From assembly GCF_947241125.1 (NCBI RefSeq), contig NZ_OX365700.1:2574001-2638000 (forward strand): DNA of 64,000 bases, written 5' to 3'. Below are positions 1 through 8,175 of the stretch, in pieces. This DNA comes from Nitrospira tepida. Its GTDB lineage: Bacteria > Nitrospirota > Nitrospiria > Nitrospirales > Nitrospiraceae. Below the pieces are notes generated by a model that made no database searches, had not been told where the DNA came from, and saw only the letters and a program-made list of their open reading frames with translations. Made by a program: the position numbers and the translations under genes. Position 1 is the stretch's first letter; each line of letters starts with the position of its first letter.

Positions 1-357
1 AATATTGCGGCGGCCCAGCCGCTGACTCCGGGCAAGGCGACGATCCGGTATGAGTTCGCATCCGATGGTCCCGGGATGGGCAAGGGCGGCACGGGCACGA
101 TCCTTGTCAACGGGCAGAAGGCCGCCGAAGGACGAATCGAGCATACGCAATGTTGTGGCTACTCAGCTGACGAAGGCGCCGATGTCGGAGTGGACGAGGG
201 TACGCCGGTCACGGAGGACTACAAGGAACGAGACAATCAGTTCACCGGCAAGATTCACAGCATCACCATCGAGGTGAAGGAGACGAAGACAGCCGATACG
301 AACGAAATGAAACAGGCCTTGCACGAGACGGCCCGGCGCAAGACGCTGTCCGACTGA
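1..357 (+). CDS. Arylsulfatase, C-terminal fragment (cut by window edge)
   Basis: The frame is open from the first base and ends at TGA 355-357, giving 118 residues. The text resembles the C-terminal beta-sandwich of arylsulfatase A-type enzymes: a stretch reading VNGQKAAEGRIEHTQ, then SADEGADVGVDEGTPVTEDY and a final FTGKIHSITIEV strand. The catalytic N-terminal domain with the Cys that becomes formylglycine lies outside the window. The next gene on the same strand encodes the enzyme that makes formylglycine, which fits a sulfatase and its activator. Family assignment is from recognition of the C-terminal pattern only. Confidence 0.8.
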   Translation, partial: NIAAAQPLTPGKATIRYEFASDGPGMGKGGTGTILVNGQKAAEGRIEHTQCCGYSADEGADVGVDEGTPVTEDYKERDNQFTGKIHSITIEVKETKTADTNEMKQALHETARRKTLSD

Positions 358-400
358 GGCATCAAATCATAGCGACACGAATGATCTAAGGATTCTGACG

Positions 401-1552
401 TTGATACGAGCGACACCGCGCCTCCGGTGGGTGATGGGAACCCTGGTCCTCGGCGGACTCGCCGTTGCCGGATGGTGGGGCTGGTCCAAAGGTACGTCCC
501 GCTGGTCTCCGGTGCCCTCCCTGACCTGTGACATGGGCATTTCTGCGGCGAAAGCAAATCGCGGTGTCGAACCTCAAACCTCACAGCTCGTCAGCGAGTC
601 CCCACGTACGATCCCGACAGCGTCGCAACAGACCCCTGAGGGCATGGTCTGGATTCCGGGCGGCGAGTTCTGGATGGGGGCGGATGACTTTCCCGATGCG
701 CAGCCGTGGCATCGCGTCTATGTGGACGGTTTTTGGATGGATAAGACGGAAGTCACGAACGAGCAGTTTGCGAAGTTCGTCAAGGCAACGGATTACGTCA
801 CGGTGGCCGAGCGCGCGCCGCGCGCGGAGGATTTCCCCGGCGCGCCGCCCGAGAATCTCGTTGCCGGTTCGGTGGTCTTCTCGCCGCCCGACCATCCGGT
901 GAAGCTGAACGATCACTTCCAATGGTGGAGTTATGTGAACGGAGCGGACTGGCAGCACCCTGAAGGCCCGAAGAGTTCCATCAAAGGCCGCGAGCGATAT
1001 CCCGTTGTCCATATCGCCTACGAAGACGCGCTGGCCTATGCGAAATGGGCCGGGAAGCGTCTGCCGACCGAAGCTGAATTCGAGTTCGCCCAGCGAGGAA
1101 GGCTCGACCGCAAGCCCTACGCTTGGGGCGACGAGTTCAAGCCCGGCGGTCAGTTCATGGCCAATACCTTCCAGGGGCACTTCCCGGACAAAAACACAAA
1201 GGAAGACGGCTATGCGGCTGTCGCACCGGTGGCTTCCTTCCCGCCGAATGGTTACGGGCTTTATGACATGGCCGGAAACGTCTGGGAATGGACGAGTGAT
1301 TGGTATCGCCACGACTACTATCGGTTGTTGGTCGGTCAGGGACTCGTTACACGCAATCCGCAAGGACCGGTCGACAGCTTCGACCCCAGTGAACCAGGCG
1401 TGAAGAAGAAAGTGCATAAGGGCGGGTCGTTTTTGTGTACGGACCAGTATTGCGCGCGCTACATCGCCGGCGGGCGTGGGAAAGGCGAACCGGATACGGG
1501 TACAAACCATCTCGGATTCCGGCTGGTGCGACCTGGAGCTGATGCGCCATGA
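401..1552 (+). CDS. Formylglycine-generating enzyme family protein (sulfatase-modifying factor)
   Basis: 383 aa from a TTG start at 401, with an AAGGA-type ribosome site about 9 nt upstream; the next ATG (434) would cut into the hydrophobic N-terminal anchor (residues about 10-28). The body is a full FGE-sulfatase domain: PEGMVWIPGGEFWMG near residue 80, RLPTEAEFEFAQRG, GNVWEWTSDWY and a terminal NHLGFRLVRP. The two redox/copper cysteines of true FGEs are present as CTDQYC (about C346 and C351), so it is likely catalytic rather than a generic FGE-like protein. Known role: oxidises the active-site Cys of sulfatases to formylglycine. It sits 43 bp after a sulfatase gene, so the two probably work together in the envelope. 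Confidence 0.9.
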   Translation: MIRATPRLRWVMGTLVLGGLAVAGWWGWSKGTSRWSPVPSLTCDMGISAAKANRGVEPQTSQLVSESPRTIPTASQQTPEGMVWIPGGEFWMGADDFPDAQPWHRVYVDGFWMDKTEVTNEQFAKFVKATDYVTVAERAPRAEDFPGAPPENLVAGSVVFSPPDHPVKLNDHFQWWSYVNGADWQHPEGPKSSIKGRERYPVVHIAYEDALAYAKWAGKRLPTEAEFEFAQRGRLDRKPYAWGDEFKPGGQFMANTFQGHFPDKNTKEDGYAAVAPVASFPPNGYGLYDMAGNVWEWTSDWYRHDYYRLLVGQGLVTRNPQGPVDSFDPSEPGVKKKVHKGGSFLCTDQYCARYIAGGRGKGEPDTGTNHLGFRLVRPGADAP

Positions 1553-1755
1553 GAACCCACCCACTGGGGACGGTCGTGGGCGAAGGCTCAAGCAGCCGGC
1601 CGAGGGCACTGCGATAGAAAGGAGCAGAACGTGAGCATGAAGGACGATTGGAAAGTGATTTTCCAGAAATGAGCCCCGGCCTGATGAAAACCCACGGACG
1701 TGACGCGCACGTCACCGGCTCACATCTCCCGCTGAGGCCGAGTCGACAACAAGGC

Positions 1756-1771
1756 CTGTCAGTTTTGACAG
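1756..1771 (+). promoter_or_regulatory. Palindromic site CTGTCAGTTTTGACAG (copy 1)
   Basis: Six-base arms CTGTCA/TGACAG around GTTT. The identical 16-mer recurs at 8083-8098 and 28564-28579, with degenerate copies at 9589-9604 and 20926-20941. This copy lies 122 bp before the ankyrin gene start. The repetition before several genes suggests an operator or upstream activating site; the binding protein is unknown. Confidence 0.6.
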
Positions 1772-1826
1772 TTCCCGGCAATCGGCCCAGTCGATAAGCT
1801 GGGCCCACAACAAGCTGGACGCTGCC

Positions 1827-1843
1827 TTGGACCGTGACTTGCC
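1827..1843 (+). promoter_or_regulatory. Possible sigma-54-type promoter
   Basis: TTGG at 1827-1830 and GC at 1841-1842 are exactly 10 bp apart (TTGGACCGTGACTTGCC), matching the -24/-12 GG-N10-GC spacing. It lies about 60 bp downstream of the palindrome at 1756-1771 and about 50 bp before the ankyrin ATG. It is a single-site match, so tentative. Confidence 0.35.
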
Positions 1844-1893
1844 TTGATGAACCAACTGCCGGGCGATTTGCGAGTGTATCGGAGCCTGACCCC

Positions 1894-2613
1894 ATGGCCT
1901 ATCCGATTCCGATGGTCCTGACCTCTCTTCTCGATCAGATCAGCGTGACCGGTCTTGTGACATTATCGCTCCTCGCCCTCTCCATGGCGGCAGCGCCCGT
2001 CGCCTACGGCGACGATCCGCTCGACTGTTTCGACCTCCTGAAGGCCGCACGGCGCAACGACACCGCGGTCCTCCGCCAAGCCTTGCAAACGTCGATACCG
2101 GTTGACTGCCGGAACGATCAGAAACAAACACCTCTCCTCGTGGCGACGATGCACAACTCCGTCGACACAGCCCGGCTCTTGATCGAGGCCGGAGCGGACG
2201 TGAACGCGCAAGACGACCGTCAAGACAGCCCGCTCCTGTATGCCGGAGCAGAGGGACGGACGGAGATCCTTGCCCTGATTCTGAAAGCCCGGCCTAACTT
2301 TAAAGTCTACAATCGCTTCGGGGGTACGGCGCTCATTCCAGCCTGCGAGCGGGGCCATGTCGAGGCGGTACACCTGTTGGTAAAGACCTCCGTCGATCTC
2401 AATCACGTGAATCGGTTGGGATGGACCGCGCTGTTGGAAACGGTGATTCTCGGGCAGGGCGGGCCGCGTCATCAGGCCATCGTTCGGCTCCTCATCGAGG
2501 CTGGCACCGATCTCAACCTCCCGGACAAAGGCGGTGTCACGGCCTTGCAACATGCGCAACGAAAGGGCCACCGCGACATCGAGGTCATGCTACGAGAGGC
2601 GGGAGCACGGTAA
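1894..2613 (+). CDS. Exported ankyrin-repeat protein
   Basis: 239 aa from ATG 1894, which has GGAG at 1881-1884. A GTG at 1834 would extend the frame by 20 residues but overlaps the candidate promoter. Residues 1-39 form a Sec signal peptide (hydrophobic run VTLSLLALSMAAAP, then a cut near VAYGDD). The rest is ankyrin repeats: QTPLLVATMHNSVDTARLLI, DSPLLYAGAEGRTEILALIL, GTALIPACERGHVEAVHLLV, and two more with WTALLETVILG and VTALQHAQRKGHRDI. Probably a periplasmic protein-protein interaction scaffold. The lipocalin gene follows after 15 bp and is likely co-transcribed. Confidence 0.85.
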   Translation: MAYPIPMVLTSLLDQISVTGLVTLSLLALSMAAAPVAYGDDPLDCFDLLKAARRNDTAVLRQALQTSIPVDCRNDQKQTPLLVATMHNSVDTARLLIEAGADVNAQDDRQDSPLLYAGAEGRTEILALILKARPNFKVYNRFGGTALIPACERGHVEAVHLLVKTSVDLNHVNRLGWTALLETVILGQGGPRHQAIVRLLIEAGTDLNLPDKGGVTALQHAQRKGHRDIEVMLREAGAR

Positions 2614-2628
2614 CGAGGGGGAGAGGCT

Positions 2629-3174
2629 ATGTTTTGGCGTCACCCCACGGTTCGAATCATTCTGACAGCCGGTCTCTTTGCAGGCATTGCGGGAGCGCTC
2701 GGGTGTACGATCCATCCTCCCTTAATCACCGCCCGGCATGTCGACCTGTCCCGATATGCAGGGACCTGGTATGAAATCGCCAGGTTCCCCGAACGGTTTC
2801 AACGGAATTGCGTCGCCACTCAGGCTCACTACACTCCGTTGGATGACGGCACGATCAAGGTCGTCAATCGCTGTCGCACCCGCTCGTTCGACGGGGAGGT
2901 GCAGAGCATCGAGGGAACGGCCCATGTCGTCGAGCCGAGCACCAACGCCCGGCTGAAGGTGAAATTCGGAGTATTGGCACAGGGAGATTACTGGATTCTT
3001 GAGGTGGATCAGGAGTACCGCTATGCGCTGGTCGGCACTCCCGACCGCAACCATTTGTGGATCCTGAGCCGCACGCCCGTCATGAGTGATGAGGTCTATC
3101 GCGGGCTTCGATCACGGGCGGCGGATCAAGGTTTCCCGGTCGAGCGCCTGCTCAAAACACCGCAGCCGGCATGA
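2629..3174 (+). CDS. Bacterial lipocalin (Blc-like) lipoprotein
   Basis: 181 aa. The N-terminus has a hydrophobic segment ending in a lipobox (GALGC, Cys about 26). The lipocalin signature follows: DLSRYAGTWYEIARFPERFQRNC (GxW motif), YTPLDDGTIKVVNRC, then YALVGTPDRNHLWILSRTP, which is the conserved Blc strand G/H region. Family role: outer-membrane lipoprotein that binds lipids or other hydrophobic ligands during envelope stress. Likely co-transcribed with the ankyrin gene upstream. Confidence 0.9.
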   Translation: MFWRHPTVRIILTAGLFAGIAGALGCTIHPPLITARHVDLSRYAGTWYEIARFPERFQRNCVATQAHYTPLDDGTIKVVNRCRTRSFDGEVQSIEGTAHVVEPSTNARLKVKFGVLAQGDYWILEVDQEYRYALVGTPDRNHLWILSRTPVMSDEVYRGLRSRAADQGFPVERLLKTPQPA

Positions 3175-3354
3175 AGGAGGAATGGGAAACGCCGTGTCAT
3201 CTCTTGGGAAAGGCGGTCCAGATCGCAAACAGGAGCCATCCTCCGACCGATTCAGGACCCTCCGGACCATGGACCGATCCTTTTCCTGCTCACATCATGC
3301 ATGTCTTATTTGAGATTGAGGCTCGATTCACTCGTATTGATAGGAGAGTGATCA

Positions 3355-3921
3355 ATGAACATTCGAGCATCCTGGCCCTCTGTCATGCTCCTCTGTTGGG
3401 CTCTCTACGGCTGCACCACCATCGACGTCAAGACCGACTTTGATCCGTCGGCGGACTTCTCGCGATTCCGGACCTTTGCCTTTGTCGGGCTCACGGACCT
3501 GAATCAAGGCGGAGTGCTCAACAACTCCCTGACTCGCAAGCGGCTTGAAACGATCCTCTCGCGGGAGCTCTCTCAGAAAGGGCTCCGGCAGGTCGGGTTG
3601 GAGGATCATCCCGACCTCCTTGTCCATTACTGGGTGGGGATCAAGGAGAAGCAGCGGGTCGAGAGCACCGGCCCCACCGTCGGGGCCTATGGATGGCGCG
3701 GGGGATACGGTTGGGGAGCGGGGTACAGCGGCGTCACGACCTACGAGTACAAGGAAGGGACGTTGATTACCGACCTCGTGGAACCGGTCAAGAATGAACT
3801 GGTCTGGCGGGCCACAATGGTGGCCAACCTTGAAGATACGGCACGAGAGAATATCGTGCTGGTCGAACGGGCCATCGCCAAGGCGTACAAGGACTATCCG
3901 CCAAAGCCCGCGGCCAAGTAA
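3355..3921 (+). CDS. DUF4136-type lipoprotein
   Basis: 188 aa with a lipobox (WALYGC, Cys about 20) after a short hydrophobic stretch. The sequence FSRFRTFAFVG, a middle DLLVHYWVG strand, a Gly/Tyr-rich loop (WRGGYGWGAGYSG) and a terminal VWRATMVANLEDTARENIVLVERAIAKAYKDYPP follow the DUF4136 pattern seen in Gram-negative outer-membrane lipoproteins. Function is not known. AGGAGAG lies just before the ATG. The SemiSWEET gene begins 12 bp downstream. Confidence 0.8.
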   Translation: MNIRASWPSVMLLCWALYGCTTIDVKTDFDPSADFSRFRTFAFVGLTDLNQGGVLNNSLTRKRLETILSRELSQKGLRQVGLEDHPDLLVHYWVGIKEKQRVESTGPTVGAYGWRGGYGWGAGYSGVTTYEYKEGTLITDLVEPVKNELVWRATMVANLEDTARENIVLVERAIAKAYKDYPPKPAAK

Positions 3922-3933
3922 AAGCACTGCTCG

Positions 3934-4203
3934 ATGTCATTGACCGAAGTGATCGGATTTGTGGCTGGATTCGGGACGACTTTTGCGGCACTTCCCGACC
4001 TGTTGGCCATGCTCAAGCGGAGGTCCTGCAAGGGGATGAACCCGACCATGGCGGCCATCATGGGCACCTTTCAGATCCTGTGGGTCTACTATGGATGGTT
4101 GATCGGCTCACGGCCCGTGATGGTCTGGAACGTCGTGGCCGTGGCGATCAACTTTCTCATGGTCGGGTCCTATGTCCATTTCACCCGGCTGGAAAGGAAG
4201 TAG
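3934..4203 (+). CDS. SemiSWEET/PQ-loop small transporter
   Basis: 89 aa with three predicted membrane helices: residues about 3-22, 37-57 and 64-82. The first helix has the PQ-loop-like stretch FAALPDLLAMLKRRSCKGMN, and the second holds ILWVYYGWLIG. This size and motif order match bacterial SemiSWEETs, which dimerise to move small sugars. The substrate cannot be told from sequence. It sits between a lipoprotein and an outer-membrane barrel gene on the same strand. Confidence 0.8.
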   Translation: MSLTEVIGFVAGFGTTFAALPDLLAMLKRRSCKGMNPTMAAIMGTFQILWVYYGWLIGSRPVMVWNVVAVAINFLMVGSYVHFTRLERK

Positions 4204-4248
4204 CGGCCTGTCCATTTTTCGCCTGTTTTCTGTACGGAGGACGTGCCC

Positions 4249-5121
4249 ATGAAGACCATTCAAACGCAGCCCACAGCAAGGATCCTGCTGGCGGTCACCA
4301 TGGTGCTTTTGCTGACGCCTCCTGGCTGGGGCGAAGAAGCCGCCACGGAGGAACTGCCCAACCGATTCATGGTCCGCGGCGGCTATGGTCTGGTCTTCAA
4401 CGCAGATACAATCGTGCGGTTCAATGGCGCCAGCGGTATCGGCAGCACGGTGGATTTTGCCCGAACGCTGGGCGGAGAACGGAGCGATAGCTTTTGGCGC
4501 ATCGATTCCCAGTACCGATTTAACGACCGACACAGCCTGGGATTCAGCTACTACGACGTCACTCGGAACGGGAATCGGGTGCTCAACGAGAATGTCACGA
4601 TCGGCGACACCACGTATGCCGCTGGCGGCGCGCTTCAGAGCGAATTGGACATCAAGCTCTACCGGCTGATCTACAATTATTCCTTTTATCACTCCGACAA
4701 AGTCGAGCTCGGCCTCTCCGGCGGGCTCTACCTCGCCAACCTCAAGACCCTTTTTGCCGGCAACCTCATCTGTTCAGGGGGACCATCTTGCGGCGGTGGG
4801 ACGACGATCGCGTCGCGTACGGAAAGCGATAAGCTGACCGTGCCGCTTCCCAGCTTCGGCCTGCTCGTCAACTACAACATTACGACCCGCCTTCAGGCTC
4901 AGGTGCGGTTCGACTGGTTTTATTTGGAAACGGACTCTTTCAAAGGGTCGATGAACGAGTTCTACGCCGGACTCGAATATCGGCTGTTCAAGAATTTCGG
5001 AATCGGCGGGGCCTTTGATCGCCTGGCCATCGATGTCGACTACAAACCCGAAAAGGAGAGCGGCTGGGGTGTCCGCAACACCTGGGCGACGGCCTTTTTC
5101 TACGGGGCATTGTATTTTTAG
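4249..5121 (+). CDS. Outer-membrane beta-barrel protein (porin-like)
   Basis: 290 aa from ATG 4249, chosen because GGAGGA lies about 8 nt upstream; an in-frame GTG lies at 4243. Residues 1-28 are a signal peptide (ILLAVTMVLLLTPPGWGEEA). The mature part has alternating aromatic beta strands (FWRIDSQYRFNDRHSLGFSYYDV, LYRLIYNYSFYHSDKVELGLSGGLY, LQAQVRFDWFYLE) and ends in a terminal aromatic residue (FFYGALYF), the usual outer-membrane barrel signal. A single pair of Cys (about 172 and 177) lies in a loop. No substrate can be assigned. Confidence 0.75.
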   Translation: MKTIQTQPTARILLAVTMVLLLTPPGWGEEAATEELPNRFMVRGGYGLVFNADTIVRFNGASGIGSTVDFARTLGGERSDSFWRIDSQYRFNDRHSLGFSYYDVTRNGNRVLNENVTIGDTTYAAGGALQSELDIKLYRLIYNYSFYHSDKVELGLSGGLYLANLKTLFAGNLICSGGPSCGGGTTIASRTESDKLTVPLPSFGLLVNYNITTRLQAQVRFDWFYLETDSFKGSMNEFYAGLEYRLFKNFGIGGAFDRLAIDVDYKPEKESGWGVRNTWATAFFYGALYF

Positions 5122-5500
5122 CCCCCCGAAACCACTTTGCTGCCTCTCAGCCTTCCGGCGAAGGAGAAATAGTCCTATTTTCTGAAGGGGACCTGTCTAT
5201 CATGCTGCGCCGTTGTCGCGGCAAAACAGGGCAGTACCGGAAGCCTATCTGCCCCAAAGTGCCTCAGTTCGACCTCTCCAGGCCCCCATTAGCGAGTATG
5301 CCCTTGCAAAACCGTGCCATGAATCCCATAGCCAAGGTCGAACTTATCGCGTATTCGGCACGGTCCATGCTTGATTCCTGTGACAACCCCTGCCGTCATG
5401 CATGAATTTACCTTGCCTTGAGTGACAAAGCACACGGGGTGTGGTATGTACCCCCCCCCCCGGTAAGCTCGGCTGCAGTGAACCCTTATGGTCGTGGCTG
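5122..5500 (+). other. Gap with C11 homopolymer tract
   Basis: No convincing gene. The notable element is a run of eleven C at 5451-5461 just after a possible GTG start (5441) in frame with the histidine kinase. A short open frame at 5202-5405 has no ribosome site and no recognisable content. Confidence 0.5.
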
Positions 5501-7402
5501 ATGAACCTTCAGGTTCATGAACGACGGCGGAAACGCCTTAGCCCTTCGAAGCAGACGGCCCGACAGAGCCTTCGTAACTCGGACGAGTTGAACCGTTCTG
5601 TTCAGTCCATCATTAACACCTATCAGACGAATGTGGCGGTACTCGACCACAAGGGAATCATTCGCTATGTGAATGGCGCATGGCGCCGGTTTGCAAAACG
5701 GAATGGCCTGAGTTCCAAGACACACGGGGTGGGCCTCGATTACCTCGATGTCTGTCGAAGAACAGGACTGAAGGATGCCGACACCGCAAGAACCGTCCAT
5801 CGCCAGATTCGACGGCTGTTGGACAGGGATGTCACCAAGTTTGAGCAGTTGTACTCCTGCGAGCTTGCAGGCAAACGCCAGTGGTATCTCGTACAGGGCA
5901 GCCGATTGAAGAGAGCGGAGCGTCCATCGGCTGTCTGGATTCTGTTAGCGCACCAGAACGTCACGCCCGTCAAGCGAATCGCCAAGACCCTGCAGAATCG
6001 TGACCGACCGTCCAAAGAGATCAGAGAATCCAGCCACATCATTCCTTGGGAGGCCGACGCGAAAACTTGGCGGATGACCTACATTGGCCGAGAAGCCGAA
6101 GTCTTGCTGGGCTATCCGCGAGAAGACTGGTACAAGCCTGACTTCTGGGAGTCTCACCTCCATCCCGATGATCGCAGGAGCGCCATCGATCGTTGCCGGC
6201 AGTTGTCCACACGGCAGCCTCACTTTGAGCTTCGGTATCGGATGATCGCAAAGGACGGAAGACCAGTGTGGCTGCTCGACCTCGTGACGGTCGTCGGCCC
6301 ATTGAAGCGGCCGCGAAGCCTGCGCGGGTTTTTCCTGGACGTGACCGCAGAAGCGGAACGGCACGAACGCGAGACGCTGCAGCGGCTGCTGTCCGAAGCC
6401 GTCGGTGAGATCTTCTGGTTCGTCCGCATGAACCCCGAACGTGTCATCTATATCAGCCCTTCAGTCGAATCCGTCATGGGCCGCAAGGCGGCGGCATTCT
6501 ACGGCGAGGCGCGCTTCTGGCTCACGTGCGTGCACGAGCAGGATCGGGCGCGCGTCGAACGAGCCTATACGGCATGGTTGGCGGGCGAGGCGAGCGACTA
6601 CAGGGAACAGTATCGGGTCAGATTGCCCGATGGCACGGTGCATTGGCTCGATGACCATGGGGCGCTCACGCGTGATCCGGAAGGCCACACCAGCTTTGCC
6701 ACCGGCATCGCCAAGGACATCACGGAACAGAAACACAACGAAGAGACGTTGCGACGTCTCAGCGCGCGGCTGATCACCGCGCAAGAAGCGGAACGGAGCC
6801 GAATCGCCCGTGAGCTCCACGACCATGTGAACCAGACGTTGGCGCTGTTGTCGGTGGAATTGGAACAGTTCGGACGGGTTCCTTCCTCCAATCCGGGACG
6901 GCAGGATGCCATGGAGGCCATGCAACAGCGGTTGAAAGCCCTGTCGGCCGACATCCATGCCATGTCTCATCGGCTGCATCCGTCCAAATTGAAACATCTC
7001 GGGTTGGTGCCGGCCATCCGAGCCCTCTGCCGGGACATGGCGGAGTGCGGGCTGCACGTGCACTTTACCGATCTCGACATGCCGCGGACGCTGCCAGATG
7101 ATGTCGCGCTCACACTGTATCGCGTCGCGCAGGAGGGCCTGCACAATGCCAGGAAACACAGCGGGACCGATTCGGTCGAGTTGTCTCTGGCGAGACAATC
7201 CACGATCGTGACCATGCGGCTCCGGGATAAGGGCAAGGGTTTCGATCCGAGCGTTTTGGAATGCAGCGAGGGCCTGGGATTGGTGAGCATGACCGAGCGG
7301 GTCGGTTCCGTCGGTGGCACGTTGGCGATCCGGTCGGCACCAGGGGCGGGAACCGAGATCGAAGCCCGCGTGCCGATCCGGCCGGAGCGGACTATGGAAT
7401 GA
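5501..7402 (+). CDS. PAS-domain sensor histidine kinase (NarX/DegS-type HisKA_3)
   Basis: 633 aa from ATG 5501; a GTG at 5441 would add 20 residues across the C11 tract, so the start is uncertain. No membrane segment is visible, so the protein is probably cytoplasmic. Domains in order: a PAS region (about 30-140, NVAVLDHKGIIRYVNGAW), a PAS_3 domain (about 180-290, IGREAEVLLGYPREDW, HPDDR), a third PAS (about 300-415), then a HisKA_3 dimerisation segment with RIARELHDHVNQTLALL (phospho-acceptor His about 440) and an HATPase with AQEGLHNARKHSG and GLGLVSMTERVGSVGG. Partner: the LuxR/NarL-type regulator that starts 8 bp downstream. Confidence 0.9.
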   Translation: MNLQVHERRRKRLSPSKQTARQSLRNSDELNRSVQSIINTYQTNVAVLDHKGIIRYVNGAWRRFAKRNGLSSKTHGVGLDYLDVCRRTGLKDADTARTVHRQIRRLLDRDVTKFEQLYSCELAGKRQWYLVQGSRLKRAERPSAVWILLAHQNVTPVKRIAKTLQNRDRPSKEIRESSHIIPWEADAKTWRMTYIGREAEVLLGYPREDWYKPDFWESHLHPDDRRSAIDRCRQLSTRQPHFELRYRMIAKDGRPVWLLDLVTVVGPLKRPRSLRGFFLDVTAEAERHERETLQRLLSEAVGEIFWFVRMNPERVIYISPSVESVMGRKAAAFYGEARFWLTCVHEQDRARVERAYTAWLAGEASDYREQYRVRLPDGTVHWLDDHGALTRDPEGHTSFATGIAKDITEQKHNEETLRRLSARLITAQEAERSRIARELHDHVNQTLALLSVELEQFGRVPSSNPGRQDAMEAMQQRLKALSADIHAMSHRLHPSKLKHLGLVPAIRALCRDMAECGLHVHFTDLDMPRTLPDDVALTLYRVAQEGLHNARKHSGTDSVELSLARQSTIVTMRLRDKGKGFDPSVLECSEGLGLVSMTERVGSVGGTLAIRSAPGAGTEIEARVPIRPERTME

Positions 7403-7409
7403 ACAGGCC

Positions 7410-8057
7410 ATGAAGCTGTTCCGCGTGCTGCTCGCCGATGATCACCGTCTCCTGTTGGACGCCTTCACGCAATTGTTCGAGGGCTATGACGAGTATGACA
7501 TCGTCGGCACGGCGCTGGACGGGCGCCAACTGATCGCCCAAGCGCTCCGCCTGAAACCGGACATCGTGATCGCCGACGTGGCCATGCCGTTGTTAAACGG
7601 ACTGGACGCGCTGGAGCGCCTCAAGCAACGGCTTCCTCATACCGCGTTCATCATCCTTACGGCCAGCGAGGACCCGGATTTGGCGAGACGCGCCCTCGAA
7701 GCCGGCGCCATGGGATACCTGTTGAAGAGCGAGGCGTCCACGCGGTTATTCGAGGCTCTGCGAGCCGTTCGCCAGGGACGCCGGTATATGTGTCCTGCCA
7801 TGGCGTCGGTGCTTGAGGACATTCCACGGACCGGCCGCTCACCACTGTCCGGCCGCCGGCCGCTGACGCCGAGACAACGTGAGGTGCTGCAACTCCTCGC
7901 CGAGGGGCGATCGATGAAGGAGGTGGCGGCCACGCTGGGGATGACTCCCCGCACGGTCGCCTTTCACAAGTATCGGGTTATGGATCAATTCCGACTCAAA
8001 TCCACCGCCGACCTCGTGCAATTCGCCATTCGCGAGCGTCTTATCTCCGCTCTCTGA
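7410..8057 (+). CDS. NarL/FixJ-family response regulator
   Basis: 215 aa from ATG 7410. Receiver domain residues 5-120: acidic pair D10/D11, phospho-acceptor D56 in IADVAMP, Thr in ILTASED, and Lys in GYLLKSEA. The C-terminal LuxR-type HTH (about 148-210) contains LTPRQREVLQLLAEGRSMKEVAATLGMTPRTVAFHKYRVMDQF. It follows the histidine kinase by 7 bp, so they form one two-component pair. Target genes are not shown by sequence. A copy of the repeated palindrome (8083-8098) follows 26 bp after its stop. Confidence 0.93.
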   Translation: MKLFRVLLADDHRLLLDAFTQLFEGYDEYDIVGTALDGRQLIAQALRLKPDIVIADVAMPLLNGLDALERLKQRLPHTAFIILTASEDPDLARRALEAGAMGYLLKSEASTRLFEALRAVRQGRRYMCPAMASVLEDIPRTGRSPLSGRRPLTPRQREVLQLLAEGRSMKEVAATLGMTPRTVAFHKYRVMDQFRLKSTADLVQFAIRERLISAL

Positions 8058-8082
8058 ATTCCGACATTCCCATCAACATGCC

Positions 8083-8098
8083 CTGTCAGTTTTGACAG
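8083..8098 (+). promoter_or_regulatory. Palindromic site CTGTCAGTTTTGACAG (copy 2)
   Basis: Exact match to copy 1 over all 16 bases. It lies between the NarL-type regulator and the lone receiver gene, 78 bp before the latter's proposed start. I see no GG-N10-GC element between the site and that gene. Confidence 0.6.
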
Positions 8099-8175
8099 TG
8101 GTGCCGATCGGCGCTCCGTGATACCTCTGTGGCATCTTCCCATTCACGCCCTCTGCGGACCGGCGGTGTGCAGAA

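Larger units (their letters stand above)
1553..1893 (+). other. Intergenic region with possible 13-codon mini-ORF and regulatory sites
   Basis: 341 bp with no normal gene. A GTG at 1631, preceded by AAAGGAG, opens a 13-codon frame (MSMKDDWKVIFQK) that ends at TGA 1670-1672. It could be a leader peptide or the remnant of a lost gene. Further right lie a palindrome (1756-1771) and a sigma-54-like element (1827-1843), listed separately. Confidence 0.4.

Noticed and set aside
5202-5405. 67-codon frame upstream of the histidine kinase
   Set aside because: No ribosome site, no recognisable pattern, poor codon use.
8099-8175. Sigma-54 promoter behind palindrome copy 2
   Set aside because: TGGCAT is present but no GC at the required spacing; copies 4 and 5 also lack a good -12 element.
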